Shown here: piece by piece, positions 9,132-17,039 of the stretch
Position numbering within the stretch: position 1 is the first letter of the stretch
Layout of the letters: each line of letters opens with the position of its first letter
Source of the DNA: an uncultured Bacteroidales bacterium
Lineage (GTDB): Bacteria; Bacteroidota; Bacteroidia; Bacteroidales; UBA932
DNA length: 64,000 nucleotides
Assembly (NCBI GenBank): GCA_900316795.1
Contig: ONEF01000001.1
Coordinates: 145,632-209,631, forward strand
Reading direction: 5' to 3'
Notes under the pieces: generated by a model
Told to the model about the DNA's origin: nothing
What the model saw: only the letters and a program-made list of their open reading frames with translations
Databases searched by the model: none
Program-made: the position numbers and the translations under genes

Positions 9132-12100
9132 CTATCGTTTCCTTACGCAGCGTACACTGCCGCCTCTGGTCTTGTACAGGTTGCGTACTCTTCCAAAATC
9201 TGAATAGTTGTAAACTCCGGTAGGGTTGGAGGTCAGACCATACGTACCATCATCCTCGAAATAGAATTTCTCTTTTAACAGCACACCGTTTTGAGCCCAT
9301 ACGAGAACGTGATAATCACTCGTTCTTTCAAGGGCTCCCTCTCCATTCATAAGCTTATAGCTTGTACCTGAATGAGAGCCGTAGACCGCCTGTGGCATAC
9401 GGGCGGCTATACCAGGGAAGCGGCATTTAATTCCACCCTCGTCAATATAAAAACCGTCTTGATAGAAACTATGCCCATTCAACCAAACGATGAACTGATC
9501 GTTCCAGGCGCTCTTGTCAGGTACTTTCCAGCCGGAAGGACACGGGTCGAAGATGGTTTTGCTTTCCTGCCACAGATCTTCGGTAATGTCTGAAGCCCAG
9601 TTGTCGCGGTCTAGAGAACTGTTAAAGTAAGATCCGTTACTGAATGTAGTTGGATAAGCAACCATTGAGGCAACTGTAGGGTTTGACACAACGGCACGGG
9701 ATTCTGCCGTTCCAAGAGTAGCCGGAATGTAACAGGTAGCCCAGTCGCTTGAAGATACGTAACCGCTGGTAAAACCAGGGAAAACGGAGTTCTGGAACGG
9801 ATCTTTTCTTCCCCACTGGTACATAAGACCGTAATCGAAGGTGTTGGAGTTGCTATGGGTTCTAGTCAACGCTCCCAGGTTGCGGTCCATGAATACGGCG
9901 CCGCTATTGTAAGTCTGGGCAAGAGAGGCAAGGTCTGTTACGGTAAACCACAGATGCCAGCTCCAGAGAATCGTTCCGCTGGAATTCTTGATGGCAATTA
10001 CCGCATTGCCTTCATGGAAGGTTTCAGGAACGCGGAAATATACATAACCGTCCTCATAGCGTACGCCGTACAGCATTTCACCCTCTGCCGGGGCGGTAGT
10101 GGTTCCGTAACTTGCCCAAAGAAGGTTAGCCGAAGCGATTTCAGAAGCGCTTATGGTTTTGCTGACGCCTGCAAGCGTAGCAGCTCCATTACCTCTTACG
10201 GTAGCCTTGAACTTATAGTCTCCGGAACTGGAAATTATGTAGCAGTTGGCTGTTTCCTCTGCACTCAGGTCTGCGTATGTCAAGGAAGCCTCATCCCGAA
10301 CCGGACGGATAGGCATTCCGGACATCATATATACGTCAGGCCAGCTTCCATATTTTTTATACATTGAGCCATAAGCGTTTGCCCAGGCTCCAATGAAACC
10401 GTCACTGTTGTCACAGGTGCTGCTCCATAGCAATACGGAGCCTGGATTTCCATATCCGAAATCTGAATTGCTGCCAGGGCCGATAAAACCGGATCCATAG
10501 AAAGATATTGCAGATGTTATTCCGGTCAGTTGGGCCTTTGAAGGAACTTTCCAGCCTATTGGGGACGGGTCGTAGATGGTCTTTTCGTTATCAGACCAAA
10601 GGGTCATGCAAGTTGCATTATCCGGCATCCAGTTGCTTCTGCTGCCGTGGTAGAAGAATGTGACCGGATGTGAAGTGGCATGGTCTACGGTAGTTCCGTT
10701 TCCTATGTTCTCAAATGAGAAGACAGAGGTTCTTGGAGGGACGTAATTGAAAGGAGTATATGCCTGCCCTAATGAAGAGGCGAACGGGGCAGGTCTTCCC
10801 CACTGATAGCTGAAACCTGCGGTGTAGCTTCCGTCGTCGAAAGTTCCCGTGGTTACGGAACCGATGTTGCGGTCCAGGAACTGATTGCCGTTGTAAACAA
10901 CGGTGCCCGGGTTGGTTGCCCATATGAGCCAGCTCCAGAGAATCTCGTCTACATCCTTGTCGTAAACCCCGTCAGTTCCGCCTTCTTTGTCTTTGAAAAT
11001 GGCTACATAAGAGTTTCCTTCAAGGTTGTAGTTTTTATAGAAATATACATAGCCGTCGTGATAATAAATATCGTGGGCCTGCATCTTTCCGTCATGGTAT
11101 ACGACATTGCCTCTCTGCTTGAGATCCCACAGGACGGTAACTCCGCTGATGTCGTTCTTGTTTATCTCCGTGGCTATTGTTCCGGTGACAGGGTCGAGCC
11201 CGCCGTTGCCTTTTACGGTAGCCTTGAACTTGTAATAGCCTCTCTGCATTGCTATATAGGTGTTGGCTGTACCGTTTTCGCTGAGGTCGATGATTTCCGG
11301 ATCCTTGTTGAAAGTAAGGGTAATGTCTGCGATGGAACTTCTCTCAACCACTATGCTTTTGTCTGAATTCAGGGTGTATGTCTGCTTTATGCCTTCTACG
11401 GTTATTACACCAATTGTGAGATCGGTATATGTGTTTGCCGGAACCGCTATATAGAATGGTATCGGGTCTGAACCTATCTCTACACCGTTATTGCCACAGT
11501 CCAGAACCACAGGATGCTGGGCCGGACTGTTTTTGTCAACAGTTGCGGTGGGATTGCTGTTAAGCGAGGTTATGTTTGTAATGGTGCCGCTCAAGCTCTG
11601 GGCTGAGGAATAGAGATAGATTTTCTTGATCTTCTTTCCCGTCAAAGGCGTCTTGAGGTTTATTCTGATCAAACCGCCGATATTCTTGAACTGAAGATTT
11701 GTGGTAGTGCTGTATGCAAACATAGGAGCCTTAATAACTCCAGGGGTGTAATTCTGGGTGATCGGATATGCTGCATTTTGTTCACTCCAGTATTCTGCGG
11801 GATAAAAAGCATAGTAAGACCCGGTTGTCAACTCGGTTCCACTGTGGTAGGTGAAATCACCATGGGACGTGTTGCTGGTCGTAGTGTAGAATCCTACAGG
11901 TGGAGTTCCATATACATAGTTTCTTACGGCAATCATGTCTCCGCTGCGCCATAAGACGTTATAGGTGTCGCCTTCCTTTTCCAGAGCTATCTTGGTGCCC
12001 GGTTCGGTTGTAGCGGTGAAGACCAGTCCCTTGGAGACTTCAACTTCTGGTTTTGTCTCGATTTTGTCTTCCTGGGTGCAGGAAACAAACAATCCCGCGC

Positions 12101-12134
12101 TAATCGCGAGAATAATTGCAAGTATCTTTTTCAT
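9132..12134 (-). CDS. Large lipoprotein: fimbrillin-like domain plus two FISUMP modules
   Basis: 1000 residues; lipobox LFVSC (Cys19). Residues about 30-275 match the N-terminal domain of the neighbour at 12310 (both have W-R/QSGDxIxV, a YP-FFN/EYW segment and an SSIxDIxL end). Two tandem modules of about 350 residues follow. They start LSENGTANTYIAMQRGYYKF and LSAEETANCYIISSSGDYKF and carry FISUMP marks: NRNIG/MDRNLGAL, YQWGR, WKVPSKAQL/CPSGWKVPDKS, PIRPVRDE/GSVRCVRKR. It is predicted to be surface exposed. A TAGGAGG ribosome-binding site overlaps the stop of the peptide gene upstream. No TCAGCGAT octamer occurs in it. Confidence 0.82.
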   Translation of the reverse strand: MKKILAIILAISAGLFVSCTQEDKIETKPEVEVSKGLVFTATTEPGTKIALEKEGDTYNVLWRSGDMIAVRNYVYGTPPVGFYTTTSNTSHGDFTYHSGTELTTGSYYAFYPAEYWSEQNAAYPITQNYTPGVIKAPMFAYSTTTNLQFKNIGGLIRINLKTPLTGKKIKKIYLYSSAQSLSGTITNITSLNSNPTATVDKNSPAQHPVVLDCGNNGVEIGSDPIPFYIAVPANTYTDLTIGVITVEGIKQTYTLNSDKSIVVERSSIADITLTFNKDPEIIDLSENGTANTYIAMQRGYYKFKATVKGNGGLDPVTGTIATEINKNDISGVTVLWDLKQRGNVVYHDGKMQAHDIYYHDGYVYFYKNYNLEGNSYVAIFKDKEGGTDGVYDKDVDEILWSWLIWATNPGTVVYNGNQFLDRNIGSVTTGTFDDGSYTAGFSYQWGRPAPFASSLGQAYTPFNYVPPRTSVFSFENIGNGTTVDHATSHPVTFFYHGSRSNWMPDNATCMTLWSDNEKTIYDPSPIGWKVPSKAQLTGITSAISFYGSGFIGPGSNSDFGYGNPGSVLLWSSTCDNSDGFIGAWANAYGSMYKKYGSWPDVYMMSGMPIRPVRDEASLTYADLSAEETANCYIISSSGDYKFKATVRGNGAATLAGVSKTISASEIASANLLWASYGTTTAPAEGEMLYGVRYEDGYVYFRVPETFHEGNAVIAIKNSSGTILWSWHLWFTVTDLASLAQTYNSGAVFMDRNLGALTRTHSNSNTFDYGLMYQWGRKDPFQNSVFPGFTSGYVSSSDWATCYIPATLGTAESRAVVSNPTVASMVAYPTTFSNGSYFNSSLDRDNWASDITEDLWQESKTIFDPCPSGWKVPDKSAWNDQFIVWLNGHSFYQDGFYIDEGGIKCRFPGIAARMPQAVYGSHSGTSYKLMNGEGALERTSDYHVLVWAQNGVLLKEKFYFEDDGTYGLTSNPTGVYNYSDFGRVRNLYKTRGGSVRCVRKR

Positions 12135-12145
12135 GGCAGTTCCTC

Positions 12146-12292
12146 CTAGTTTGAAGTGAAATCATCGTCACCATATTCTTCTCCATCTTGGTAACCTTCT
12201 GTGTTTCCACTTTGGCAGAGAACACCTTGCTGAACGGCCTCGTAAATCCTTGACGAGGGGGTTTCATAATGCTTTCTTTCAATCTTTTTCAT
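12146..12292 (-). CDS. 48-residue peptide of the YxxP/SG/acidic-tail group
   Basis: Starts MKKIERKHYETPSSRIY, continues through GVLCQSG and ends in an acidic tail (YQDGEEYGDDDF). It aligns over its full length, and is identical in length, with the peptide at 14815-14961 (MKK, E, YExP, I, G-x-x-C-x-SG, DG-x-x-YG-x-x-DF). It begins 17 nt after the lipoprotein gene ending at 12310. Its stop codon overlaps the AGGAGG of the next lipoprotein, indicating coupled translation. Function unknown; a bound partner, chaperone-like subunit or secreted peptide of the following lipoprotein are all possible. Confidence 0.72.
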   Translation of the reverse strand: MKKIERKHYETPSSRIYEAVQQGVLCQSGNTEGYQDGEEYGDDDFTSN

Positions 12293-12309
12293 AATGTATT
12301 TAACAGGAG

Positions 12310-14799
12310 TTATTTCTTGGTAAAGGTCCAGGTATCGTTTTCGTTGACGGTTGTCGAGACGGTCCTCTGGAGGTGGTCAAAGGTCCAATCTGCGGAAGAA
12401 GGATCGGTGAAGTATTCGGACATATTTTTGCCGTCAACGGTAAACGTTGCGGAAACATCGCCGGAACTGAACATCTTGGCGGCGGTGGCTCCCTGAATCA
12501 ATTTAAGGCTGGTGATGCCTTCAGTAATGGTGATAACGTCGCATCTTGTCGCATTTCCAAAGCCACTATAATGTATGGCTCCGAAGTCAGAAGCTTCTGT
12601 GCTGGCAGTTACCGTGCCGCCGGAAATGACAATGCTCTTTGTCCAGGAAGCAGGGGACCAGCCGCTTCGGGTCCAGACCGAACCAATACCAGGACCAATG
12701 TGCCCTATGGCATTGACCGTACCGCCGGAGATAGTCAGGTTACCTCCCTCGACTCCAGCTCCGTCTTTACTGTTGACAACAATGCCAGCCACAAGAGCGT
12801 CCGGTCCGCTTCCCCAGGAAAGACCTGCCGTTTGTTCGGCGGTAACCGTTCCTCCGGTGATAAGCAGATCCCCGCCTTTGACATATATTCCCTGGGCACT
12901 GCCTATTGCATTAACCACTCCACCAGAAATGGCAACATCCTTTTCTGCATAAATGTCACCGCTGGTGCTTACTGTTCCCCCGGAGATTGTTAAGCCTCCT
13001 GCACTGATTGCGTGGCTTGCTCCTGCCCCGGAAGCCAGATTCAATGTGCCGCCCTCAATGACTATGTTGGCATTGTTGTTTTCACAGACAATGGCTCCGG
13101 TAGTATAATATGCATTAAGGTTAAAGGTTCCGTCTCCCCGGAAGGTGGCCGTACTTCCTTCTTTTATATCAATAGGGTTTTGATAATCAGGATCGTTGAT
13201 GGTATTTGTCCCTGTCAGGTCTATTGTGGCATCGCCATTGATGTTCAACTTCCTCATCGTGGCATTATCGAGATAAATAGCTGAACCACCTCCCTCTACA
13301 GTTACATTGCGATTGCTGTTGCTGCCAATCAGTTTGGCGTCGGTTCCGGCAGGAATCGTTACCGCATCATTGGATTCCGGTAAATTGATGATAATGGTGG
13401 AAGGGGTGGTATAAAGCGCTGATATCTCCGCCTCGGTAAGGGCTTTGTCATACAGGCGCACATCGTCCATCTTTCCCTCGTAGAATTCTCCGCCGCCATA
13501 GCTTCCGAGATAATGGGTTTGGTAAAGGTTAGAGACATTTGCCAAACCCGTAAAGCCACCGATATAAACACCATCCACATACAATTTACCTTCTGAGTTT
13601 TCGGCATCGCGTACAAAGGTAACCATGTGCCAGTTGCCATCGTTATAAGTGTCGGGTGACGTATATCCGATACCAGAGGTCCATATCTCTATCCTGCCGA
13701 AGTTTACAAATCGCACAAACCAGCCGGCTCCTCCGGTTCCTCCATCGGTCCTTATCATATTGGCACCGCTGGATCTGTTTTGAGTGGAGTTAATCCACAG
13801 ATTGGCAGTGAAAGAAGATGTTCCGAAGTTTCCAGCATCGCCTATAGCCATTTGGTTTCCATTTTCAAAGAGATATGCCCTGTCGGCATTTCCGAAACGG
13901 TCTGTTGTCAGGGTGGCGCCGGTAACGGTTGCATCTATACCACCCACGACATCCTTGGCATTGCCGGTAAACGGCCAGTGGTTAACCAATCCGCCCACGG
14001 CTGCCATATTGCTGAATGCCAGGGAAATGTCTGTAATGCTGCTTCTGGTTACGGCAATGTTCTTTTTGGCCGTGCGTACCTGATATTCTCCATCCGTTGT
14101 AATAACTGTAATACTCAGCGATGTGTATGAGTTTTGTGGAACAGCGATATGGAACGGTTTTGCAGTTGAGCTTATAGCAACTCCATTTTCTCCGCAGTCC
14201 AGTACTATTCCCTCAGTGCCGGAAACTGCGGCGACATAGCCGTCAGCAACGAGCGTTGCGGCATTGACAACGGTTCCGCTCATTCCCTGGTCTGCGCCCA
14301 GAATAATCTTGCGGACCTTCTTCCCGTTCATGGTGGTGCTTATGTTCAGGCGAATGATTCCGCAGATGTTCTTGAAGGCAAGGTTTTCGGTGGAACTTTC
14401 CGCATACATCGGAGAGCCCGAAATGTTGCCTTCCACGTAATTCTGTGTCGCCGGAATGGCCGGATATCCGGAATTGAAGAAAGCAACCGGATACATGGCC
14501 CTGTAGTCTGGATCCTTGGCTTCGCTTCCGCTCTCATACTTAAAGTCTGCGTGAGAGGTGGTGCTGGTGGTGGAATAAACTCCGATATAAGAATTGCCGT
14601 CTATCACTACAATCTCGTCTCCGCTTTGCCATACAACCTTATAGACACTTCCGTCCTCTTCCAGGGCGGTTTTGGTAGCGGCTTCGGTAGTTGCCTTGAA
14701 GGTGGCTTTGTTTTCCTTCGTTACATTTGCGTCTTCCTTTGAGCAGGAGAAGAACAGGCCCAGGCTAAGGGCGATAATAAATACAAATACTTTTTTCAT
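12310..14799 (-). CDS. Lipoprotein: fimbrillin-like + LamG-like + beta-helix
   Basis: 829 residues; lipobox LFFSC (Cys19). Residues about 30-270 are homologous to the start of the 9132 protein. Residues about 275-465 form a concanavalin/LamG-like domain (HWPFTGNAKDVVGG at its start, WHMVTFVRD, GKLYVDGVYIGG, GKMDDVRLYDKALTEAEI at its end). Residues about 470-800 are repetitive beta-helix (LTISGGTV, VAISGGVV, LLITGGTV, LTISGGTV), resembling the carbohydrate-binding Cthe_2159 type. A surface adhesin or glycan-binding role is inferred. A strong CAGGAGG ribosome-binding site precedes the ATG, and the peptide gene at 14815 lies 15 nt upstream. Confidence 0.8.
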   Translation of the reverse strand: MKKVFVFIIALSLGLFFSCSKEDANVTKENKATFKATTEAATKTALEEDGSVYKVVWQSGDEIVVIDGNSYIGVYSTTSTTSHADFKYESGSEAKDPDYRAMYPVAFFNSGYPAIPATQNYVEGNISGSPMYAESSTENLAFKNICGIIRLNISTTMNGKKVRKIILGADQGMSGTVVNAATLVADGYVAAVSGTEGIVLDCGENGVAISSTAKPFHIAVPQNSYTSLSITVITTDGEYQVRTAKKNIAVTRSSITDISLAFSNMAAVGGLVNHWPFTGNAKDVVGGIDATVTGATLTTDRFGNADRAYLFENGNQMAIGDAGNFGTSSFTANLWINSTQNRSSGANMIRTDGGTGGAGWFVRFVNFGRIEIWTSGIGYTSPDTYNDGNWHMVTFVRDAENSEGKLYVDGVYIGGFTGLANVSNLYQTHYLGSYGGGEFYEGKMDDVRLYDKALTEAEISALYTTPSTIIINLPESNDAVTIPAGTDAKLIGSNSNRNVTVEGGGSAIYLDNATMRKLNINGDATIDLTGTNTINDPDYQNPIDIKEGSTATFRGDGTFNLNAYYTTGAIVCENNNANIVIEGGTLNLASGAGASHAISAGGLTISGGTVSTSGDIYAEKDVAISGGVVNAIGSAQGIYVKGGDLLITGGTVTAEQTAGLSWGSGPDALVAGIVVNSKDGAGVEGGNLTISGGTVNAIGHIGPGIGSVWTRSGWSPASWTKSIVISGGTVTASTEASDFGAIHYSGFGNATRCDVITITEGITSLKLIQGATAAKMFSSGDVSATFTVDGKNMSEYFTDPSSADWTFDHLQRTVSTTVNENDTWTFTKK

Positions 14800-14814
14800 A
14801 ACTCTTCCTCCTGA

Positions 14815-14961
14815 TTAAGCATTGAAATCTCCTTCTCCATAATCATCTCCATCGCCGAAATCCTCATTATCTCCGCTGGTGATGCAAATTGCTCCCTCCT
14901 GTTCCAGATCCTGGATTTCTGTTAGGGGAGCTTCATAAAGCTGTTTTTCAACCTTTTTCAT
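14815..14961 (-). CDS. 48-residue peptide of the YxxP/SG/acidic-tail group
   Basis: Start chosen at 14961 (MKKVEKQLYEAPLTEIQ); an upstream in-frame ATG would add 12 residues that do not align with its paralogue. The core is EGAICITSG and the tail is FGDGDDYGEGDF. It is the first gene of the minus-strand set peptide-lipoprotein-peptide-lipoprotein-kelch/AraC. A -7 box lies at 14995-15002. It has no recognisable signal peptide and no obvious maturation enzyme nearby. Confidence 0.7.
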   Translation of the reverse strand: MKKVEKQLYEAPLTEIQDLEQEGAICITSGDNEDFGDGDDYGEGDFNA

Positions 14962-14994
14962 GATTATATGTTTTTGATTTTTGAATATTCTATT

Positions 14995-15002
14995 CAAATT
15001 TA
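14995..15002 (-). promoter_or_regulatory. Candidate -7 box for the peptide/lipoprotein operon
   Basis: TAAATTTG on the minus strand, about 33 bp before the peptide start. No TTTG at the expected distance. A short hairpin (AGAGTG/CACTCT, 15006-15022) lies immediately upstream. Confidence 0.45.
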
Positions 15003-15045
15003 GGCAGAGTGTTTTTCACTCTCCGCCACAGAATGTGCAAAGAAG

Positions 15046-15074
15046 TGTCTCAAATCGTAAAAAGATTTGAGACA
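15046..15074. repeat. 11-bp perfect inverted repeat
   Basis: TGTCTCAAATC (15046-15056) and GATTTGAGACA (15064-15074) form an 11-bp stem with a 7-nt loop just past the uvrC stop. It probably acts as a terminator for uvrC, though no clear T-run follows on the minus strand. It could equally be an operator for the peptide operon. Confidence 0.45.
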
Positions 15075-15102
15075 AGTGCCTTAGATGGTGTTATAACGGG
15101 TG

Positions 15103-17010
15103 TCAATTACCTGACAAATGGGAGAACACCTTTTTTGCGGCGGATTTGCCGATTACGGCTGAAAGTTCCTCCTCTGTGGCTTTTTTCACTCTTGCCACGC
15201 TCTTGAAATGCTGCAGGAGCTTTTGGGATGTTTTCTCGCCGATGCCTTTGATCTCAGACAGTTCGGTCTGAGTCTGGTGTTTGCTTCTCAGGCTACGGTG
15301 GAAGGTGATGCCGAATCGGTGAGCCTCATCGCGGAGCTGCATTATCGTTTTCAGGCTCGGGGAGTTCTTGTCCAGAAAGAGAGGATTGGGGTCTCCCGGG
15401 CGGATGAGTTCCTCAAGCCTTTTGGCGATGCCGATTATAGGCATTTTCCCGTCCAGCCCAAGATCCTTGAGAGCTTGGTACGCAAAGTCCAGCTGGCCTC
15501 TTCCGCCATCCACCACCACAAGCTGCGGCAGGTCTTCCGGAGCTTCAGCCATGAGTCTGGAGTAACGGCGGTAAACCACCTCGTACATAGAGGCGAAGTC
15601 GTTGGCTCCCACAACTGTCTTGATGTTGAACTTGCGGTAGTCCTTCTTGGAAGGCTTGCCGTTCCGGAACACCACGCAAGATGCTACAGGATTGGTTCCC
15701 TGGATGTTGGAGTTGTCGAAGCACTCTATGTGGACCGGATACTCCTTCAGGTGGAGGTCTCTCTTGAGCATCTCCACGCCTATGTTTTTCTTGTCTTCAG
15801 GGTTCTTCAAGGCTTCCTGCTTGAGGGCCTGGAGCATGAACTCACGGGCGTTCTTTGTTGAAAGCTCAAGCAGAGAGAGCTTGTCGCCCTTCTGGGGAAC
15901 GTGTATGTTGTGGTCCTCGGACAGGATTCCAGATGACGGGAGGAACGGTACGAGAATTTCCTTGCTCGGCTTTTCGTCGGCATCGCTGAGGATGTTATAG
16001 ACACTCAGCATAAACTGGGTGAGTACTTCTTTCCGGCCTTTGTCTGCTGAGCTGTCCTGGAGGCCGCATTCTTCCGGAATCTCGTCCGACAGGTCTCCCT
16101 GAGTCTTGAGTTCCAGGCTCAAAACCCTTGTTATGCATCCGTTTGTTACTCTGAAGAAGTTTCCGAAAGCGGAGCCTTTCTTTGCATTCTTGCCGATGCT
16201 GTCCGTGAAAAGTATAGAGAACACATCCAGGTTGGTCAAACTCGGCTGCACAATCAGAGACTTGTTGTAGTGGGTGGAGAGCATCTGCATCCTTTCCTTG
16301 TAGGCCTGGGCCTGCTCGAATTCCAGCGCCGAGGCGGCTTCCTCCATCTTTTCCCTGAAGAGCCTTATCATCTGCGACAGGTTTCCCTTGAGGATGTTCT
16401 TTGAGGCTTCAATCATTTCATTGTAAGCCTCTTCAGAGATTTTGCCGATGCAAGGGGCGCAGCATTTGTTGATATGATAGTTGAGGCACTCCCTGAACTT
16501 GCCGGCAGCAATGTCCTCCTTGTTGAGTTTGAGGGAACAGGTCCTCAGCCGGAACATTGAATGGAACATATCCACCAGAGAGTGGGCATACATCGCTGAG
16601 GAATAGGGGCCGAAGTAAAGAGAACCGTCACGGGTAAGGGTCCTGGTTATGAATATCCTTGGGAACGGCTCCTTCTTGATGCAGATCCAAGGATAGGTCT
16701 TGCTGTCTTTCAGAAGGATGTTATAGCGGGGTTGGTTCTCCTTTATCAGATTGTTTTCCAGGAGGAAAGCGTCCTGCTCGTTTTCCACCACCGTAAATTT
16801 TACATCAGCGATTTTTGATACCAGTACCTGTGTCTTGGCGTTCAGCCTGTTTTCCGAGACAAAATACGAACTCACCCTCTTTTTGAGGTCTTTGGCCTTT
16901 CCGACATAGATGATTTTGCCGTCAGAGTCGAAGAAACGGTAAACGCCAGGCTGATGTGGAAGGAGTGATATTATCTCCTTTTTTATTGTATCTTTGTCTC
17001 TGATGCGCAT
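15103..17010 (-). CDS. uvrC: Excinuclease ABC subunit C
   Basis: 635 residues, normal for UvrC. The N-terminal GIY-YIG nuclease is clear (PGVYRF, then IIYVGKAKDLKKRVSSYF). The UVR/UvrB-binding helix pair is near residues 205-240 (SALEFEQAQAYKERM). The RNase-H-like second nuclease has the expected ECFDNSNIQGT segment, and a helix-hairpin-helix pair (LSEIKGIGEKTSQKLLQHF) closes the protein. UvrC makes both incisions in nucleotide excision repair. It is divergent from the acyltransferase gene with only 14 bp between the starts. Confidence 0.96.
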   Translation of the reverse strand: MRIRDKDTIKKEIISLLPHQPGVYRFFDSDGKIIYVGKAKDLKKRVSSYFVSENRLNAKTQVLVSKIADVKFTVVENEQDAFLLENNLIKENQPRYNILLKDSKTYPWICIKKEPFPRIFITRTLTRDGSLYFGPYSSAMYAHSLVDMFHSMFRLRTCSLKLNKEDIAAGKFRECLNYHINKCCAPCIGKISEEAYNEMIEASKNILKGNLSQMIRLFREKMEEAASALEFEQAQAYKERMQMLSTHYNKSLIVQPSLTNLDVFSILFTDSIGKNAKKGSAFGNFFRVTNGCITRVLSLELKTQGDLSDEIPEECGLQDSSADKGRKEVLTQFMLSVYNILSDADEKPSKEILVPFLPSSGILSEDHNIHVPQKGDKLSLLELSTKNAREFMLQALKQEALKNPEDKKNIGVEMLKRDLHLKEYPVHIECFDNSNIQGTNPVASCVVFRNGKPSKKDYRKFNIKTVVGANDFASMYEVVYRRYSRLMAEAPEDLPQLVVVDGGRGQLDFAYQALKDLGLDGKMPIIGIAKRLEELIRPGDPNPLFLDKNSPSLKTIMQLRDEAHRFGITFHRSLRSKHQTQTELSEIKGIGEKTSQKLLQHFKSVARVKKATEEELSAVIGKSAAKKVFSHLSGN

Positions 17011-17039
17011 ACTGATATAGAGCTATGGGTGCAAAAATA
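16989..17039. promoter_or_regulatory. Crossing divergent promoters inside uvrC / acyltransferase 5' ends
   Basis: Plus-strand TATCTTTG (16989-16996) lies inside the first codons of uvrC and points to the start at 17025. Minus-strand TATTTTTG (read 17039 to 17032) lies inside the acyltransferase gene and points to uvrC at 17010. Each promoter is therefore within the other's coding sequence. Confidence 0.5.

Noticed and set aside
808..14961. Small peptides as RiPP precursors
   Set aside because: No radical SAM, cyclodehydratase, lanthionine or C39 peptidase genes are in the neighbourhood and there is no double-Gly leader. They are kept as unknown peptides.
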